From: Platerodrilus igneus
Taxonomy: Eukaryota > Arthropoda > Insecta > Coleoptera > Lycidae
Direction of reading: 5' to 3'
Length of the DNA: 64,000 bases
Assembly: GCA_036346225.1 (NCBI GenBank)
Contig: JARFIW010000668.1
Coordinates: 992,001 to 1,056,000, forward strand
Part shown: in pieces, positions 11,847-23,483 of the stretch
How positions within the stretch are numbered: position 1 is the stretch's first letter
Layout: each line of letters starts with the position of its first letter
Notes under the pieces: generated by a model
Seen by the model: the letters and a program-made list of their open reading frames with translations, nothing else
The model's database searches: none
What the model was told of the DNA's origin: nothing
Made by a program: the position numbers and the translations under genes

Positions 11847-12141
11847 TTACATGTGATTTTCCAATGTTCCACCCGAAGGTACTACATTGGCCAGGAAGCG
11901 GGTTTTTTTACCTGGAAAATTTGGAATTTTGCCAAACCCTTACTGTTCCAAGCAAGGTAGGGATCTTTAACGTGCGTGACAACACTCATACACGGGACCT
12001 CCATTTTACTTCTCATCCGAACGAGGGTGCATTTTTGTGAAAAATGCTCGCCTAACATTTTTCAAGCGGACCGTGTCGGGATTCGAACCCGGGGCCTTGG
12101 GCATAGTAGTCACACACATACCACTACGCAACGGAGCCGCC
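11847..12141 (-). mobile_element. tRNA-derived SINE, copy 1
   Basis: 295 bp, flanked by a 14-bp direct repeat AGCATATTGGGACA (11833-11846 and 12142-12155). Read on the minus strand it begins with a tRNA-like head: A-box-like GTAGTGGTATG and B box GGTTCGAATCC. A body with a conserved ACGTTAAAGATCCCTACCTT block follows, then a short ATGTA tail. RNA polymerase III would transcribe it from the head and a LINE would move it in trans. Two closely related copies lie in the BEL element. Confidence 0.93.
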
Positions 12142-12155
12142 AGCATATTGGGACA

Positions 12156-13396
12156 GTGTATCTGTATTTAACTGCTTATAATTAGGCATCTTTGTGTGTT
12201 TAGGGCGTTACCGTTTTAAAAAACTACCTTGAAACAGTTGGGTTTTCGTGTGATTGTATCTGTAATGATACTTTTAAGTTGTTGTGTCAACTTTTGTCTG
12301 ATTTTCTTATCGTAGTGAATGCACTCGTTAGGAAAATGATCGTACTAGTTCTCTTAAGAGTCTAGTGAATTTTTTTTAACGTATGATATACCCTAACCCG
12401 TCGGATTAATATCACAGGTGGTTCTTCAGACCGTTCTGTGTTTTAATAGGGACAATTCTCTACCTTCTTTCGGACGCTTGTCCAAAACTCTACTTTTTCG
12501 TATCCTACTGTTTCCGTTTCTGCCTTATCTTTTCTTCGGTGGACCTGTTCTCGTCCCGGAACACCCGTCTGCCACACAAGAGTGATGTTCCTTCACTCCG
12601 GGTTACTGACTACATTGGCTGGTTGAGTAGTGCTTTGCTATCTACCTTTTCTGTTTCTTTAGCTCAATGGGATCCCTTCCTCTATTTTTTTCTACCTGGA
12701 AGTGCCTCTTATGCATTCCAAATACCCACCTCCCTCTTTCTACCGTTCCTATTTCTACCACCTTTTCATTTCCATCAGTCACCTTGTGGTTGCGCGGTAG
12801 GTTTTCACAGACATTATAATTTGAACAACGGCCGCTATACTTGCGGCCACGTGCCCAATGCTCCACCCGAAGGTACTACATTGGGTTTAAACGCGAAAAT
12901 AATCGTGCTTCTAATTCATTCTAACTTCATAGTTAATCCACCCTAAATAAAAAACTAAATAAAAATCTAACAAACCTAACAAACTCTAACAATTTAACAA
13001 TCCTAAAGATCTGACAAACTGAAACAAAAGCTAAAAACAAAAACTAAAAACAGGGTTGTAAATAATGGTATCCCTAGCGCTGACTTTCGAGTGTACTCGA
13101 TCAACAAGACACAAGAAAAAATGGGAGGGGGAGGGATCCGTAATACCGGATAGCAGACGCCGGCTCTACTTACCAGTGCGACCTGAAGGGTCGTCTTAAA
13201 ACTATCCAAATCTAACTAATTTAAATCCATCCCTAGCTTTCCCTATCATTCCCTAACTGATTTATATTATGATTACATTCTTCGGGTTTCACAGACACCC
13301 GGACCACGTCTCTGGGAATCTTTCGTGAGGTCATGCGGTGCCGCTGACAGCGCATAGGGGTGCTGACAGTGAATGTATGTATGAGTGTGTGAGTGC

Positions 13397-13399
<3 letters not shown>
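12156..13399. other. Intergenic sequence without a recognised gene
   Basis: Moderately AT-rich sequence. It holds one SINE 3'-end fragment (12849-12888) and a short TGTATG/TGAGTG-rich stretch before the (TA)n tract at 13400. Short ORFs here show no recognisable domain. Confidence 0.45.
12849..12888 (-). repeat. SINE 3'-end fragment
   Basis: CCAATGCTCCACCCGAAGG with the following TACTACATTGG matches the 3' end of the SINE at 11847-12141, without its head or body. Confidence 0.7.
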
Positions 13400-13430
<31 letters not shown>

Positions 13431-13432
<2 letters not shown>

Positions 13433-15530
13433 CTGTGATATTCTCCTGTGAATGCGGGAACTGGGTCCTTTCAACAAAAAAATTCTAGTCCCACCGATTG
13501 GGCGTCATAAACTGCTGTGATCCTGTTTTCGCCTCGGCTGCTCACCTAATTTTATAAACCTCCTCATTCATAAAAAAAAACAACACATTCCTACCACAAA
13601 CATCAACGTTAACTCTATTTACATTAATATTCACAATACATTAAAATTTCAAATTAAATTTCAGCATAAAATTCAGTTTTAAAAAGAATTTCAAGATTTA
13701 TTTTATTATCATTTTAATGTGCATCCAGAATTAAGTCCTTGTTGGATGCCTACTAATTAATATAACAATATAAGCAGACCGGAGTCTGAGTATAAAGGGA
13801 GCATCTACCACCCACTTTACGTTAATTAACCAGGTTCGTCTAATTGAGCTCAAAGACATACCCAAATTTTCATCATAATCCAGAACATCAATACTAAATA
13901 CCCCTTTCTACTTAAACAAGCAAATTTCATCTTAAAATTAAAATTTTATGGTTAGTACAATTTCACTAATGTCCATTTAAAGTAAATCAATTATAAAGTT
14001 ATTCAACACACACAAAAATATCAAAGTTCAACCAAAATAGTATAAATTACCTGAAGGTTACTGCACTCGTAGCTTCAAGGTACATCGTCCCTTTTGTTAA
14101 TCACACCATTCCAACTGGATTATATTTACAGCTTCTGATTCTCAATGCTTTTCAAATTTTCTCCATCACCATTTATTTAAAGTTGTTTCTGGGCTTTTCC
14201 GGAACTCATCTGTGTATATCTGACCCTTGCTTGTGGATCCAGACACATTTATGAACCATTTAATCATTAACACCTCCGAAAAATAGCAAAGAAATTCATA
14301 CTTCTTTCACCAATATACGCCAAAACTGCCTACTAATGGGTATTCATTTGTCGTTGTAAATTTTGACTAATTGGTACAGTGATACTAAATTTTATTACCT
14401 TGTATCTAAGTGCACTAAAGTATATTCATGTTAGCACGTAAAGAACAAACTATTTTGAATCACCAAAATATACGAGCAAACTTTAAATTATTTTATCAAA
14501 CTAAAATGCACTGTTTAACATCTTGAATCAAGTCGCGGATGTAAGAGAGCTTTTAACGCATCGAATAGTCAAAAGTCTAAGAGAGCGAAATTCATATTAC
14601 CAACGGTATATATAGCGGATAGCCGGCACGTCGCTTTTGTCCTCAAAACAGACAATTCTTAAGAATTTCTCATGCTATGTTCCCATTCCGTCGCTCGCGC
14701 GTCGGTTTTTACGAATTTTGTACTCGCCAGTTGAAAATCTTAGAAATTTCAACACGGCACGCAACGTCTGGAAATAACAAATTGACTTTTATACAGAAAT
14801 GTTATTTTTTACCTCTCAAATTTTGCCTTTTACTTTCAACCAATCGCAACCCCATGACGTTGCTCTACTCACGCCTTTTACTATATGTGTCTTTGCTTGA
14901 CGCATTTTCTCTTTCCTTTTCTAACCTGTTCTTAGTGGTGCAAATTGATATTCCTTACTATCGATTATTTCAGTCCATGTGGACTATCTGGGTTAAATAA
15001 CCCCGTATCGCGCCTTCCCGTGAATATTAAGCCCCGGTTTCTCCAAGATTCTTTGTAACCATTAATTCTCTGCAAAATTTACGCCGAATGAGCTTTTTAA
15101 ACAACGCAGGTGTTCAAACATACTATTAATTCTCAGAGCTTTATTTTATTGGGTTTTTACAAGTTTCTATAGATATTATCTGTTACTAACGATTCAATTA
15201 ACTTCAATTAAAAATAATACCCTTTAATTTTTAGTGAATCCTAATTAAATATTCAATTATTATCTGTACGTTTTGTTTAATACCGGTTACTTGAAATAGA
15301 GTTATTTAATAAAAGTTTTGCACGTAATTTCTCTTTGTTTCTTTACTAGGAATAATTTTGATATAAAGCGTCTTGTACATGATTTAAATCTCTTATTTTT
15401 ACTGAAACGACCGAATTTATTTATGCTTCATGGTTTTAATAAAGCGTATTATCTAATAAAATTCCTTATACATGGTGATTAAAATTATTTGATGTGATTA
15501 TTTAATTTTCTACCCTGGTCTAAATATGAG

Positions 15531-15531
<1 letters not shown>
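13431..15531 (-). mobile_element. LTR-like module U1, copy A, bounded by (TA)n
   Basis: A 2.1-kb unit whose inverted partner is at 48351-50508. In element orientation (minus) it runs from TTACTCATATTTAGACC to GAATATCACAGCAAT. About 100 bp before the end it carries TGACGCCCAATCGGTGGGAC, close to a tRNA-Lys primer-binding site, just after CACAGCAGTTTA. So it looks like a long LTR followed by a primer-binding site and a short leader. (TA)n tracts flank it (13400-13430 and 15532-15564). No protein-coding region was found. Confidence 0.65.
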
Positions 15532-15563
<32 letters not shown>

Positions 15564-15569
<6 letters not shown>

Positions 15570-16036
15570 GACAAGTTATTTGCAGTCCGCAATAAGAAAA
15601 TAGTATATAATGTAAGCTGTATCTGTAAACAAACTCTTATGAAAATAATAAGAGCCATTGACAAATACAAATCGGGCCCAACGTACTTTTATAGTCATTT
15701 TCAAAATTTATTATGTAGTTTCGGTTCAATTCTGTACTTCCACACTTTAGTAGTGTTGGTGTTTTATCACCTGATGGCGGTTTTATGTACTTTTGCCATA
15801 GTACAGTGATTGTTTCGAAATTATATCATTATAATAGCTTCGATTACTTCATAGGGTTCTTGGGAACAGTCCACTCTGATGAGGCTAACAAGCCGAAACC
15901 ATTGGTCAGTGGATGTTTCCTCCCCTATGAATTAATAAAGCTAATGTTTTGTTAATGGCTATATAACTACCAGCCCGATTTGTATTTGTCAATGGCTCTT
16001 ATTATTTTCATAAGAGTTTGTTTACATATACATCTT

Positions 16037-16040
<4 letters not shown>
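15564..16040 (+). mobile_element. Hammerhead-bearing repeat segment, copy A
   Basis: A repeat lying between (TA)n tracts, homologous to 48073-48306. Its left part (about 15600-15678) is the inverted complement of its right part (about 15972-16040); both include the motif around GTATTTGTCAATGGCTCTTA. The interior holds a hammerhead ribozyme at 15870-15913. Such segments are known as terminal repeats of Penelope-like elements and as animal retrozymes. No ORF is present. Confidence 0.65.
15870..15913 (+). ncRNA. Type I hammerhead ribozyme, copy A
   Basis: All conserved parts are present in order: stem I 5' strand TCCACT (15870-15875), core CTGATGA (15876-15882), stem II GGC-TAACAA-GCC (15883-15894), core GAAA (15895-15898), stem III CC-ATT-GG (15899-15905), then TC and predicted cleavage after C15907, and stem I 3' strand AGTGGA (15908-15913). 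Stem I pairs perfectly over 6 bp and can extend (AACA/TGTT) past one bulge. The two-bp stem III is typical of retrotransposon hammerheads. The RNA would cut itself. Confidence 0.9.
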
Positions 16041-16077
<37 letters not shown>

Positions 16078-16094
16078 TTATATATCGTGTGGGT

Positions 16095-16254
16095 ATCGGG
16101 TGATTATCTCACCGATATCAATTAACGCCGGGTGCAGGGATGCACCCAAATGCCTTTGCCGGTCCCTCGTGCCGTTTATTGCAAACGGGCCTGCTTCACA
16201 GGTCGCTCTTTTTAGAGAGTACGAGAAATTCCCATTTAACGGCTCCACGGAGCC
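16095..16254. other. GC-rich stretch with three strong stem-loops
   Basis: Stem-loops: ATCGGGTGA/TCACCGAT (16095-16116, one bulge), GGGTGCA-GGGA-TGCACCC (16130-16147, perfect 7-bp stem) and GGCTCC-AC-GGAGCC (16241-16254, perfect 6-bp stem). They lie directly before the 43-bp minisatellite. Function unknown. Confidence 0.55.
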
Positions 16255-16258
16255 ACTC

Positions 16259-16607
16259 TATCGTTATCTTATCTATTAACTTTGATAATAACTTAAGTTA
16301 ATATCTTTATCTTATTTATTATCTTTGATAATAACCTTAGTTTAATATCGTTATCTTACCGATTACCTTTAATAATAATTTTAGCTTAATATAGTTATCT
16401 TACCGATTATCTTTAGTAATAACTTTAGTTTAATATCGCGTTACCTTACCTACTATCTCTAATAATAACTTTAGCTTAATATCGCGTTATCTTATCTAGT
16501 ATCTCAAATAATAACTAAAGCTTAATATCGTTATCTTACTTATTACCTTTGATGATAACTTAAGCTCAATATCGTTATCTTATCTATTATCTTCGACAAC
16601 AATTTGA
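16259..16607. repeat. Minisatellite, about 8 copies of a 43-46 bp unit
   Basis: Units begin near 16259, 16302, 16346, 16390, 16433, 16479, 16525 and 16569, each with TATCGTTATCTTA then TTTGATAATAACTTTAG-like sequence, with substitutions between copies. Confidence 0.9.
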
Positions 16608-17273
16608 GATCTTGTTTTATTTTTTTATCTTCCTAACGTTTGGTATTTATGACCAGACGTGGGATTTATTTTTTCTTGAAATAAAGTGAAAAAGCTAACC
16701 TGATGTAGAAATGTAATTTGTTAGGTTAGCAATGTAAGGATTTAGTAAGGTGGTACGTTTGGTAAATTTGTTGATTTACAACCATGTCATGGACAAGTTT
16801 TGATGTATATCGTTATTTAAACCAAAGTACCAGTAACAAAAATTTGCTAGAGTGTAGAGTGACTCACTCTTTTGAACATTTTAAATTTGGGCACTTTTTG
16901 CCAACAAAGAATAGTTTAGATGCAACGCTCATGTGCGTGTGCACGTAAGAAACTTTAATGTTAGTTTTAGTTTTAATATATAGGTTAGGCGACTTGTCGT
17001 ATTTGTTTTACTTTAAGTAGTGTTTCATGCTCCCCGACAAATTTGTGCTGTCGATTATTAATGTAGTCAAAGACAATAGGGCTACATATTCCGTTTGCTG
17101 GTAATTCGGAAACGTGTTATCGGTCGAAAAAACCAGGTGGCGCATTAAATAAACATTTTGTAGGTTTTAAGTTAGGATTTACGTAGGGTAGTTAGGATTT
17201 AGATTTTAAGATGTTACTGTGCTAACAGTCTTTTTCTTTTTTTAAGTTTTTTCTTTTATGGCTTTGTCGCGAT
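16608..17273. other. AT-rich sequence, nothing recognised
   Basis: No recognisable coding, RNA or repeat feature between the minisatellite and the second copy of the 690-bp repeat. Confidence 0.45.
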
Positions 17274-17962
17274 TGTTACGTGCCAAAATTTGGCACTAGA
17301 CATCTTTCAAGTTTAGTTTTGATGTGCGGGAGTTTCGCGCCTTAAATTTGAAAGACTTGGCGTGTGTATTTTCGTCACGTCAGAAGTGCTTTGGACGAAC
17401 TTTGCGCCGACGCGTGTGGGGGAAGAAATAGTGGGCAAGTTTCTAGAAGACGCTTAGGAAACGTGGGACTTGGCTGTTGAACATCGACCAGAGTGGTTGG
17501 GTATCGTATCTTTATTTTTTATTTAGATTTCCTTTTGCTTATCTTTGATTGTCGTCCCTATAAACCCGTTCCGTATCGTTCCGCTACATATAGAAAAAGA
17601 TAATATGGACACAACCTGGTAGCAGCCCACACCCTGCAGTAGCTAGCCCGAGCAGTCCTGATGGAGGTCGCAGTCACCATCTTTAAATAATTTGGAAAGG
17701 GGCCACGAGCAACCCTGAAGGAAGTGATTCCGTAGGAAGCTGGACCTATTCATGTGAGTACCCCGTGTGTGGGATTTTGTTTATAATACCTTATATGAAA
17801 TTGGCATATTACGTCATTTACGTGTAATAATTTGCATATTGTGTGACGTCATTGACAGATGGTCGCGCTAATCTCAACTTTATAAATTGGTGTTACCAAC
17901 TGCCGTTGCTTCGCGTATACTGCGTCGACGGTAAATGTAGGAAGCACGTGAAAATGTAAGAA
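17274..17962 (+). repeat. Unclassified ~690-bp repeat, copy 2
   Basis: Same ends and orientation as 9019-9708 and very similar throughout. It ends about 85 bp before the start codon of the CACTA-like transposase pseudogene, so it could have supplied upstream sequence to that gene; that is speculation. The left palindrome reads GTGCCAAAATTTGGCAC here. Confidence 0.75.
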
Positions 17963-18687
17963 AGTTCTTATTTTTGTTTCTTTTGGTGCCATAGTGTGCC
18001 TTAATATTTAAGTTTGTAATTTATTTTATATATTTAATTCTGAAAGATGAGCTGTAGCCGCAAAAAGAAAGAATTTGTTGGAAAACGACAAATTTATCGT
18101 CGAGTGAAGCAAACTATTGAAAACAGAATCAAATCTTTGTCTGCTGTACAAATTGAATGTTATAGTAGTGATTGTAAATCTGAAAATGAACATCAAGTTA
18201 TTAATGTTCAACAAGGTTTGCTTTCTTGTAATCTAGTAAACGGTTCTCATGTTGAAAATGCAACTGATTCTTTTATGTTAGATAAAAACTCCATCCTTAA
18301 TATGGAGGTAAGTAGTTCTAACTCTCAAATGACTTTATTTAAAAAGTTAAATTTTTGGGCCGTTAGAAACAAAGTTAATCACTGTGCAGTTACTGATCTA
18401 TGACATATTTTGTCCAAGTATCATCCAAATCTACCATTAGATTGCAGAACATTACTGCACACGTCTACAAAAACACACAAAAAAATTAATAATGGTGAAT
18501 ATTATCACTTTGGCTTGCATAAATGTTTACAAACTTTTTTTAAGAGGTATCCTTACTACAGTTACGATAATGTTACTATTAGTTTTAATATAGACGGTTT
18601 ACCGCTTTTTGCTAGCTCTGGTTTACAAATTTGGCCAATTTTAGGCCTTGTTACAACAATGAAATATGAACCCTTGTCGTAGGTATC

Positions 18688-18969
18688 TGTTAGGATTTAG
18701 TATTTTTCTTATGCAGCATCTGTACATTCTTGAAAGCATTGCTGATTTATTTGTACCGTTAGGTAAAACAAGCTTTAGAACCCTTCCTCAAGGGTCGACG
18801 AGTTCGGTTTTACATTCCATCGGAGTAAGATGTACGGTTTACTGTATTGCAACTATTTTTACTCAATATAATGTTTAATTGCTAACTTGTGTTTCATTAA
18901 TTATTCAAGTAATCTACAGTCCGCTATAATTATTCAATTTTATCGAACCAGCTGGAGAGTTACTCCACA
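18688..18969. mobile_element. Solo LTR, 282 bp, 5-bp target duplication
   Basis: Starts TGTTAGGATTTAG and ends GTTACTCCACA, flanked by GTATC on both sides (18683-18687 and 18970-18974). Conceptually removing it and one GTATC brings the flanking transposase frames together at ...VGIFCGNSKP, apart from one lost base. Parent family not identified in this window. Confidence 0.85.
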
Positions 18970-20114
18970 GTATCTTTTGTGGTAACAGTAAGCCTCAATC
19001 TGCATCTGAATATTTAAATGATTTTGTAATTGATTTGAGTGACTTGCTTGAAAATGGATTTAATTATAACAATAAAACCTACACAGTTCATGTACATAGT
19101 TTTGTCTGCGATGCACCCGCAAAAGCATATATAAAATGTATTAAATCGCATCGTGAATATTCTGCTTGTGATAAGTGTAATTAATCGGGTACTTACATAA
19201 ATGGTAGAGTTGCATATACGAGTGTCCATGCGCCCCCAAACGCACAGATGAATCTTTTCGATTACATTTAGATGATCATCATATTGGTTATTCACTTGCT
19301 TTAGGATTGGTAACAGTTTTTCCTATAGATTATATGCATAATATATGCTTGGGTGTTAAGCGTAAACTGCTAAATGTGTGGATAAGTGGCCCTTTACAAA
19401 CTAGGCTCGGTGCAAATACCGTGGTTGTAATTTCAAATTATTTGGAATCTCTAAGAAACTATATACCAATTGAAATTAATAGAAAGCCTGGTACATTAAG
19501 GGAATTAGCTAGGTGGAAGGCCACAGAGTTTTGAACTTTCTTATTATATTTAGGTCCCGTCGTTTTAAAAAACGTGCTGGACACAGCTGTATATGAACAG
19601 TTTCTCATTCTACACGTTTCGATAAGCATACTTATTTCTCAAAAGAATATTTCACAGTTTAGAATCAAGTTTACAGAAAACCTTTTAAAAGTTTTCATAC
19701 ACAATTGTGAAACTTTATATGGTAAAGAGTTTTTGATTTATAACATTCATATGCTATGCCATATTAGCGAGGATGTAGATTTGTTTGGGCCACTGGATAA
19801 TTTTTCAGCCTTTCCATTTGAAAACTTTTTAGGAAAGTTAAAATCGCTCATAAAATCTCCCAATAAACCTTTACAGCAATTAGTTCGTCGATTGCAGAGA
19901 TTGAAAATGTACATATTTGCCATAAAAATCTACAAATAAAATTTAAGTTAGAGCACGTCAATGGATCTTTGCCTTTGGTTAATTTTGGTTCAATTAATTT
20001 CAAGCAATATAAAAAAGTGTTATCTGACAACTGTGTTTTTGATATACGTTCCCATTCAAAAGCAAATTCATACTGTATAATGTCAGATTATGTTGTTGTA
20101 GAAATACATAATAT

Positions 20115-20644
20115 TGTTGCGAGCTACTATTAGTCAACCCGTCAAACACACAAGCACCGTAGGCTATGCATGTTTTCCAGGGTTCGAGAATTCTTCTAGC
20201 ATTTACTGGAGGATGAGTCATCCTTTTTAATTCAGAGTATATATAAGACCGCTAATAATTGCAAGGGTTAGTCTATACCAGAATGTCGAATATAAATTAT
20301 ATCGTGTAACGTGAAATAGTTGAGCTTTTGGAAGTCTAAGAGTATACATAAATGTTATATGATGTGTCTAATGTTCATGCAGCTTGTAGTATACATAAAT
20401 AAATAGAAGTGTAATAAAAATAGTTGTGTTAGTGTTATTAATGGACCTATGGTAAAGAAGTTACTTTAAGAAGATATTAGTGCTTGTAAATACATTAGTG
20501 TGATAGTGCTTCATTGTCAATTGGACTGAAAACATCTATAAATAAACCATATACTGTTAGTTAGACTTGTGAACAGTGAGTAATAAAGACTCTTGTTATT
20601 AATTGTTTTAAATTAGAAAAACGCGGTAGCAGTAGCCCGCTTCA
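20115..20644 (+). mobile_element. Solo LTR of the gypsy family at 1-4135
   Basis: 530 bp, TGTTGCGAGC...CCCGCTTCA, flanked by ATAT (20111-20114 and 20645-20648), a 4-bp target duplication favoured by several insect gypsy elements. Related along its length to 3548-4135, including TATATAAGACCGCTAATAA. It interrupts the transposase pseudogene and was left by recombination between the two LTRs of a former element. Confidence 0.92.
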
Positions 20645-20678
20645 ATATTTTAGCGAATGCCAATAATACTTTTATTAT

Positions 20679-20869
20679 TGTAATGCAATAAACAACATCA
20701 AGTTTAAAGAAAGGTTTATTTAAATATAAATCAAGCTAAGCGACTACACATCATGAAAGCTTCTTACATTCTTTATCTCTGAACAACAAGTTACAGTAAC
20801 CCCTTACTTACTCCCTCTACTACCCTTAGGTCTATCGACGCACGCAGAAGGCCTGAAATATTTTACACA
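20679..20869 (-). repeat. 3' LTR of the BEL/Pao element
   Basis: Runs from TGTAATGCAATAA to TTTTACACA on the plus strand; in element orientation TGTGTAAAATATTTC...TTGCATTACA. Pairs with 26305-26495. Confidence 0.93.
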
Positions 20870-21766
20870 TCCTCCGGTGCGGCGGCAAAACTTAACTTAT
20901 TACTTCTTACTTCTAAAGAATACAATAATTGTATTGGGCGCCTAATTACGGTGCCATTCGTAATCTTAACGTAACAGGCACGCACTTTGCCATCACGGCC
21001 GTTTATCACGTCTTTCACCAACCCTAATTTTTACAATAACCGTCGCTTATCATTTCCATGTATTAATACGACATCTCCTTGCTTAATCGCACACTCACGC
21101 GCCTTCACGTTGTGATGAGCTCCTCTTAATAACGTTTGTTCTCTGCTTCCATAGCCTACGAATCTCATCTCCATTAATAACACGGTCAACAAAAGGAATA
21201 GTAGCCACAGCGGGTCCCAATAAAAAATGCGAAGGGGTTAACGGCATTAAATCTATAGGTTCACTACCTAGGTATGTGAGCGGGCGGGCGTTTATTGTTG
21301 CTTCAACCTCGGTAATGAGTGTATTTAGTTGATCTAAATTTAGTAAAGAACGTCCTATCGTAACCCTAAGGGCGTCTTTACACTTTTTACAAGTCGCTCG
21401 TAAAATCCTCCGTGCCAAGCCGCTCGCTCTACTATAGACTTCCACTTAATTTGGTAACTGTTCACAAACTCGATCAATCCTGTACTCGCCATCACTTCGT
21501 TTAAGGTCAATATTTCACGTGATACTCTTTTAAATGTTTTAGCGTTATCTGAGTAAATGACCTTAGGAATCCCTCTACGGACAAAGAACCGTTTACATGC
21601 ACTGATTGTAGACGCAACATCCATTTTCAAAACAATTTCTAAATGAAGTGCTCGTATAACAACGCAGATAAATAAAAGCACATAACATGGCTTTGAGTGC
21701 TAACTATCTTTAAAATACAACGGTCTGGCAAAGTTTAAACCAGTCACTTCAAAGGGCTTTGTTTGC
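20870..21766 (-). pseudogene. BEL integrase core and DUF5641-like tail
   Basis: After the SINE at 21783-22077 the frame resumes: RALHLEIVLKMD, then SDNAKTF (catalytic Asp), and ERAAWHGGFYERLVKSVK (catalytic Glu region). After a frameshift near 21360 come TEVEATINARPLTYL and TPSHFLLG. The end (about 21120-20890) reads KQGDVVLIHGNDK and KLGLVKDVINGRDGKVRAC, the DUF5641 domain found at the C terminus of BEL/Pao integrases. It joins element DNA to the host genome. Confidence 0.85.
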
Positions 21767-21782
21767 TGTATTCGATCTCTAG

Positions 21783-22077
21783 ACGGCTCCGTGGCGTAGT
21801 GGTATGTGTGTGACCACTATGCCCAAGGTTCCAGGTTCGAATCCCGACACGGTCCGCTTGAAAAATGTTAGGCGAGCATTTTTCACAAAAATACACCCTC
21901 GTTCGGATGAGAGGTAAAATGGAGGTCCCGTGTGTGAGTGTTGTCACGCACGTTAAAGATCCCTACCTTGCTTGGAACAGCAAGGGTTCGGCAAAATTCC
22001 AAATTTTCCAGGTAAAAAAAACTCGCTTCCTGGCCAATCTAGTACCTTCGGGTGGAGCATTGGAAAATCAAATGTAA
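21783..22077 (+). mobile_element. tRNA-derived SINE, copy 2
   Basis: Same family as 11847-12141, in plus orientation, with a 16-bp target duplication TGTATTCGATCTCTAG (21767-21782 and 22078-22093). B box GGTTCGAATCC. Inserted in the integrase region of the BEL element. Confidence 0.94.
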
Positions 22078-22093
22078 TGTATTCGATCTCTAG

Positions 22094-23173
22094 GTAGCGG
22101 CGCGAAGGAATGCGACCCTGGCTTTCCACAAAGTCGTTTACAGATAACACATCTTGCTAAAACGGACTTTATTAATTGCCGTCCTCGTACAATCCAAAAT
22201 CGTTTACGTAATTCATAAAGTGTTGCATCTACACCACTATGATGAAGAGCTTTATGAAGCTTCATTATTAATAATTTACTTAAATGTGCATTTCTCGATA
22301 GAATAACGGGATGCTCGAGGTCGAAATCTTCTCTTAAATTATAAAGACGTCCACCCAAATTCAGCAATTCATGTTTATCCAAGAAAGAGCTTAAAGTTGA
22401 AATACTCGATTTCCGTTCAATATCCTTACCCTTTTGTAAATTGTTAATCTCCGAATAATAAACTTCCCGCTGCGCTTGCCTCAGTAAACATATTTTGGCC
22501 GTTTCAAATTCGTTTACGGTTAAGCTCTTCATTTCTTCATTATTTCTGGTTTTTAAATTTCCTATAAATCGTAAAACATACGCCGTCATCCGCACTAAAC
22601 GATCAAAATCACTGTATCTGGAGGAATCTATAAATTGATTGCTACCTTTTGTAGTGTCGTTAAGTAGTAAAGACATTTTCGATACTATATCTATCGTTGA
22701 CGTAGCTTTCTTTATCGTATTATCTGGCCACGTTTGTTCACTTTCTAACAACCACCTAGGACCGTGTAACCAAGTTTCATTATTTATTAAAGTACTTGAA
22801 CTTATTCCGCGGGTTAATAAGTTCTCAGGGATCTCGCGACCAGGACAATGTTTCCATGTTATATCTTTCGATAAGGTCTGAATTTCTTTAACACGGTTAG
22901 CCACATATGGTTTCCACTTTGACGCATCACCTTTAATCCAATGCAACGCGATCAGAGAATCTGTCCAACACACTACCTTTTCGATTTTAATTCTATCGTT
23001 CTGATTGCACCAGTTATTTCCTAATACCTTTTGACTTTGTGCATTTTGCGATTCAACCTTGCTGTTTACTTCAAAATCGTTAATCGTCCATTTGCGTAAA
23101 TTCATGGAGGCTCCTTGAAAAAGCTTATTTGAAAAGTCTTTTAAATGTTCTGCAAAATTTCGATTGTTTACAC
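22094..23173 (-). pseudogene. BEL RT thumb, partial RNase H and integrase zinc-binding domain
   Basis: Open from 23180. It contains NRNFAEHLKDFSNK, then a jump to VVCWTDSLIALHWIKGD and NRVKEIQ, consistent with deletion of part of RNase H. GPRWLLE, the integrase N-terminal zinc-binding motif HHSGVDATLY...CVICKR, and PLPRDR just before the second SINE follow. The deletion removes essential residues, so this copy is not autonomous. Confidence 0.85.
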
Positions 23174-23186
23174 TGACCACTAGATC

Positions 23187-23483
23187 AGACGTCTCCGTGG
23201 CGTAGTGGTATGTGTGTGACTACTACGCCCAAGGTCCTGGGTTCGAATCCCGACACGGTCCGCTTGAAAAATGTTAGGCGAGCATTTTTCACAAAAATAC
23301 ACCCTCGTTCGGCTGAGAGGTAAAATGGAGGTCTCGTGTGTAAGTGTTGTCACGCACGTTAAAGATCCCTATCTTGCCTGGAACAGCAAGGGTTCGGCAA
23401 AATTCCAAATTTTCCAGGTAAAAAAAACTCGCTTCCTGGCCAATGTAGTACCTTCGGGTGGAGCATTGGAAAATCACATGTAT
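23187..23483 (+). mobile_element. tRNA-derived SINE, copy 3
   Basis: Same family, with a 13-bp target duplication TGACCACTAGATC (23174-23186 and 23484-23496). It is inserted directly behind the YVDD catalytic codons of the BEL reverse transcriptase. Very similar to copy 2, so both seem recent. Confidence 0.94.

Noticed and set aside
12539..12946. 135-codon ORF
   Set aside because: No recognisable domain, hydrophobic low-complexity composition, and it overlaps a SINE tail fragment.
14677..15000. 107-codon ORF with a similar ORF at 48831-49154
   Set aside because: The similarity is explained by the two being homologous parts of the LTR-like module U1. No domain, and the DNA is conserved regardless of frame.
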